Below, piece after piece: positions 5,786 through 5,822 of a stretch of 5,822 nucleotides of DNA. Below the pieces are notes generated by a model. It was not told where the DNA came from and did no database searches. It was given only the letters and a program-made list of their open reading frames with translations. How positions within the stretch are numbered: position 1 is the stretch's first letter; every line of letters starts with the position of its first letter. The translations under genes and the position numbers were made by a program. Location: assembly GCA_022843505.1 (NCBI GenBank), contig JALHNN010000193.1, forward strand, positions 1 to 5,822. The letters are read 5' to 3'. Source of the DNA: Sulfuritalea sp. (GTDB lineage Bacteria; Pseudomonadota; Gammaproteobacteria; Burkholderiales; Rhodocyclaceae).

Positions 5786-5822
5786 CGGAGATCCGGGGCT
5801 GGACGCCGGAACATTAGAGATT
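5786..5822 (-). promoter_or_regulatory. Partial leader of soeA with a possible -10 and a small inverted repeat
   Basis: Only 37 bases upstream of soeA are present. The minus strand shows TCTAAT (5818-5813), a five-of-six match to a -10 hexamer, whose -35 would lie outside the window. TCCGG (5792-5796) and CCGGA (5806-5810) form a 5-bp inverted repeat around 9 bases, close to the start codon. The ribosome binding site is weak, a GGA six bases before the ATG. Without more upstream sequence, whether soeA begins the operon is undecided. Confidence 0.25.

Overview
The window is a compact, one-directional (minus-strand) sulfur-metabolism cluster from a GC-rich bacterium. Read 5' to 3' on the minus strand, the order is soeA (5785-2912), soeB (2915-2184), soeC (2175-1198), tusA (1103-873), dsrE2 (658-44), then the start codon of one more gene at the window edge (3-1). 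I see no mobile element, tRNA, rRNA or CRISPR. The proteins are typical of proteobacterial sulfur oxidisers, probably beta- or gammaproteobacteria. That assignment rests on family knowledge and GC-rich codon use, not on a phylogenetic marker.

Region 2912-5785 encodes a large Mo-bisPGD oxidoreductase with no Tat signal. Region 2184-2915 encodes a ferredoxin subunit with 16 cluster cysteines, and 1198-2175 an eight-helix DmsC-type membrane anchor. Together they match SoeABC, the cytoplasm-facing sulfite:quinone oxidoreductase characterised in Allochromatium vinosum. soeA and soeB overlap by ATGA. soeC starts 8 bases after soeB, with its ribosome binding site over the soeB stop, so the three genes look translationally coupled.

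Region 44-1103 encodes two sulfur-trafficking proteins: TusA, with its CPxP sulfur-carrier cysteine, and a DsrE2-type protein. They are set apart from soeC by a 94-base AT-rich spacer with a plausible sigma70-like promoter and an inverted repeat, and from each other by a 214-base spacer. The 214-base spacer holds a GC-rich 9-bp hairpin just after tusA, then an AT-rich block with a perfect 12-bp direct repeat inside an 8-bp inverted repeat. These spacers are the least explained parts of the window.

Together the genes suggest that protein-bound sulfane sulfur is handled in the cytoplasm by TusA and DsrE2 and released as sulfite by a machine encoded elsewhere (rDsr or sHdr). SoeABC would then oxidise the sulfite to sulfate and pass electrons to the quinone pool. 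All families are known. The most notable points are the direct linkage of sulfite oxidation to the carriers, the structured spacers, and the truncated downstream gene.
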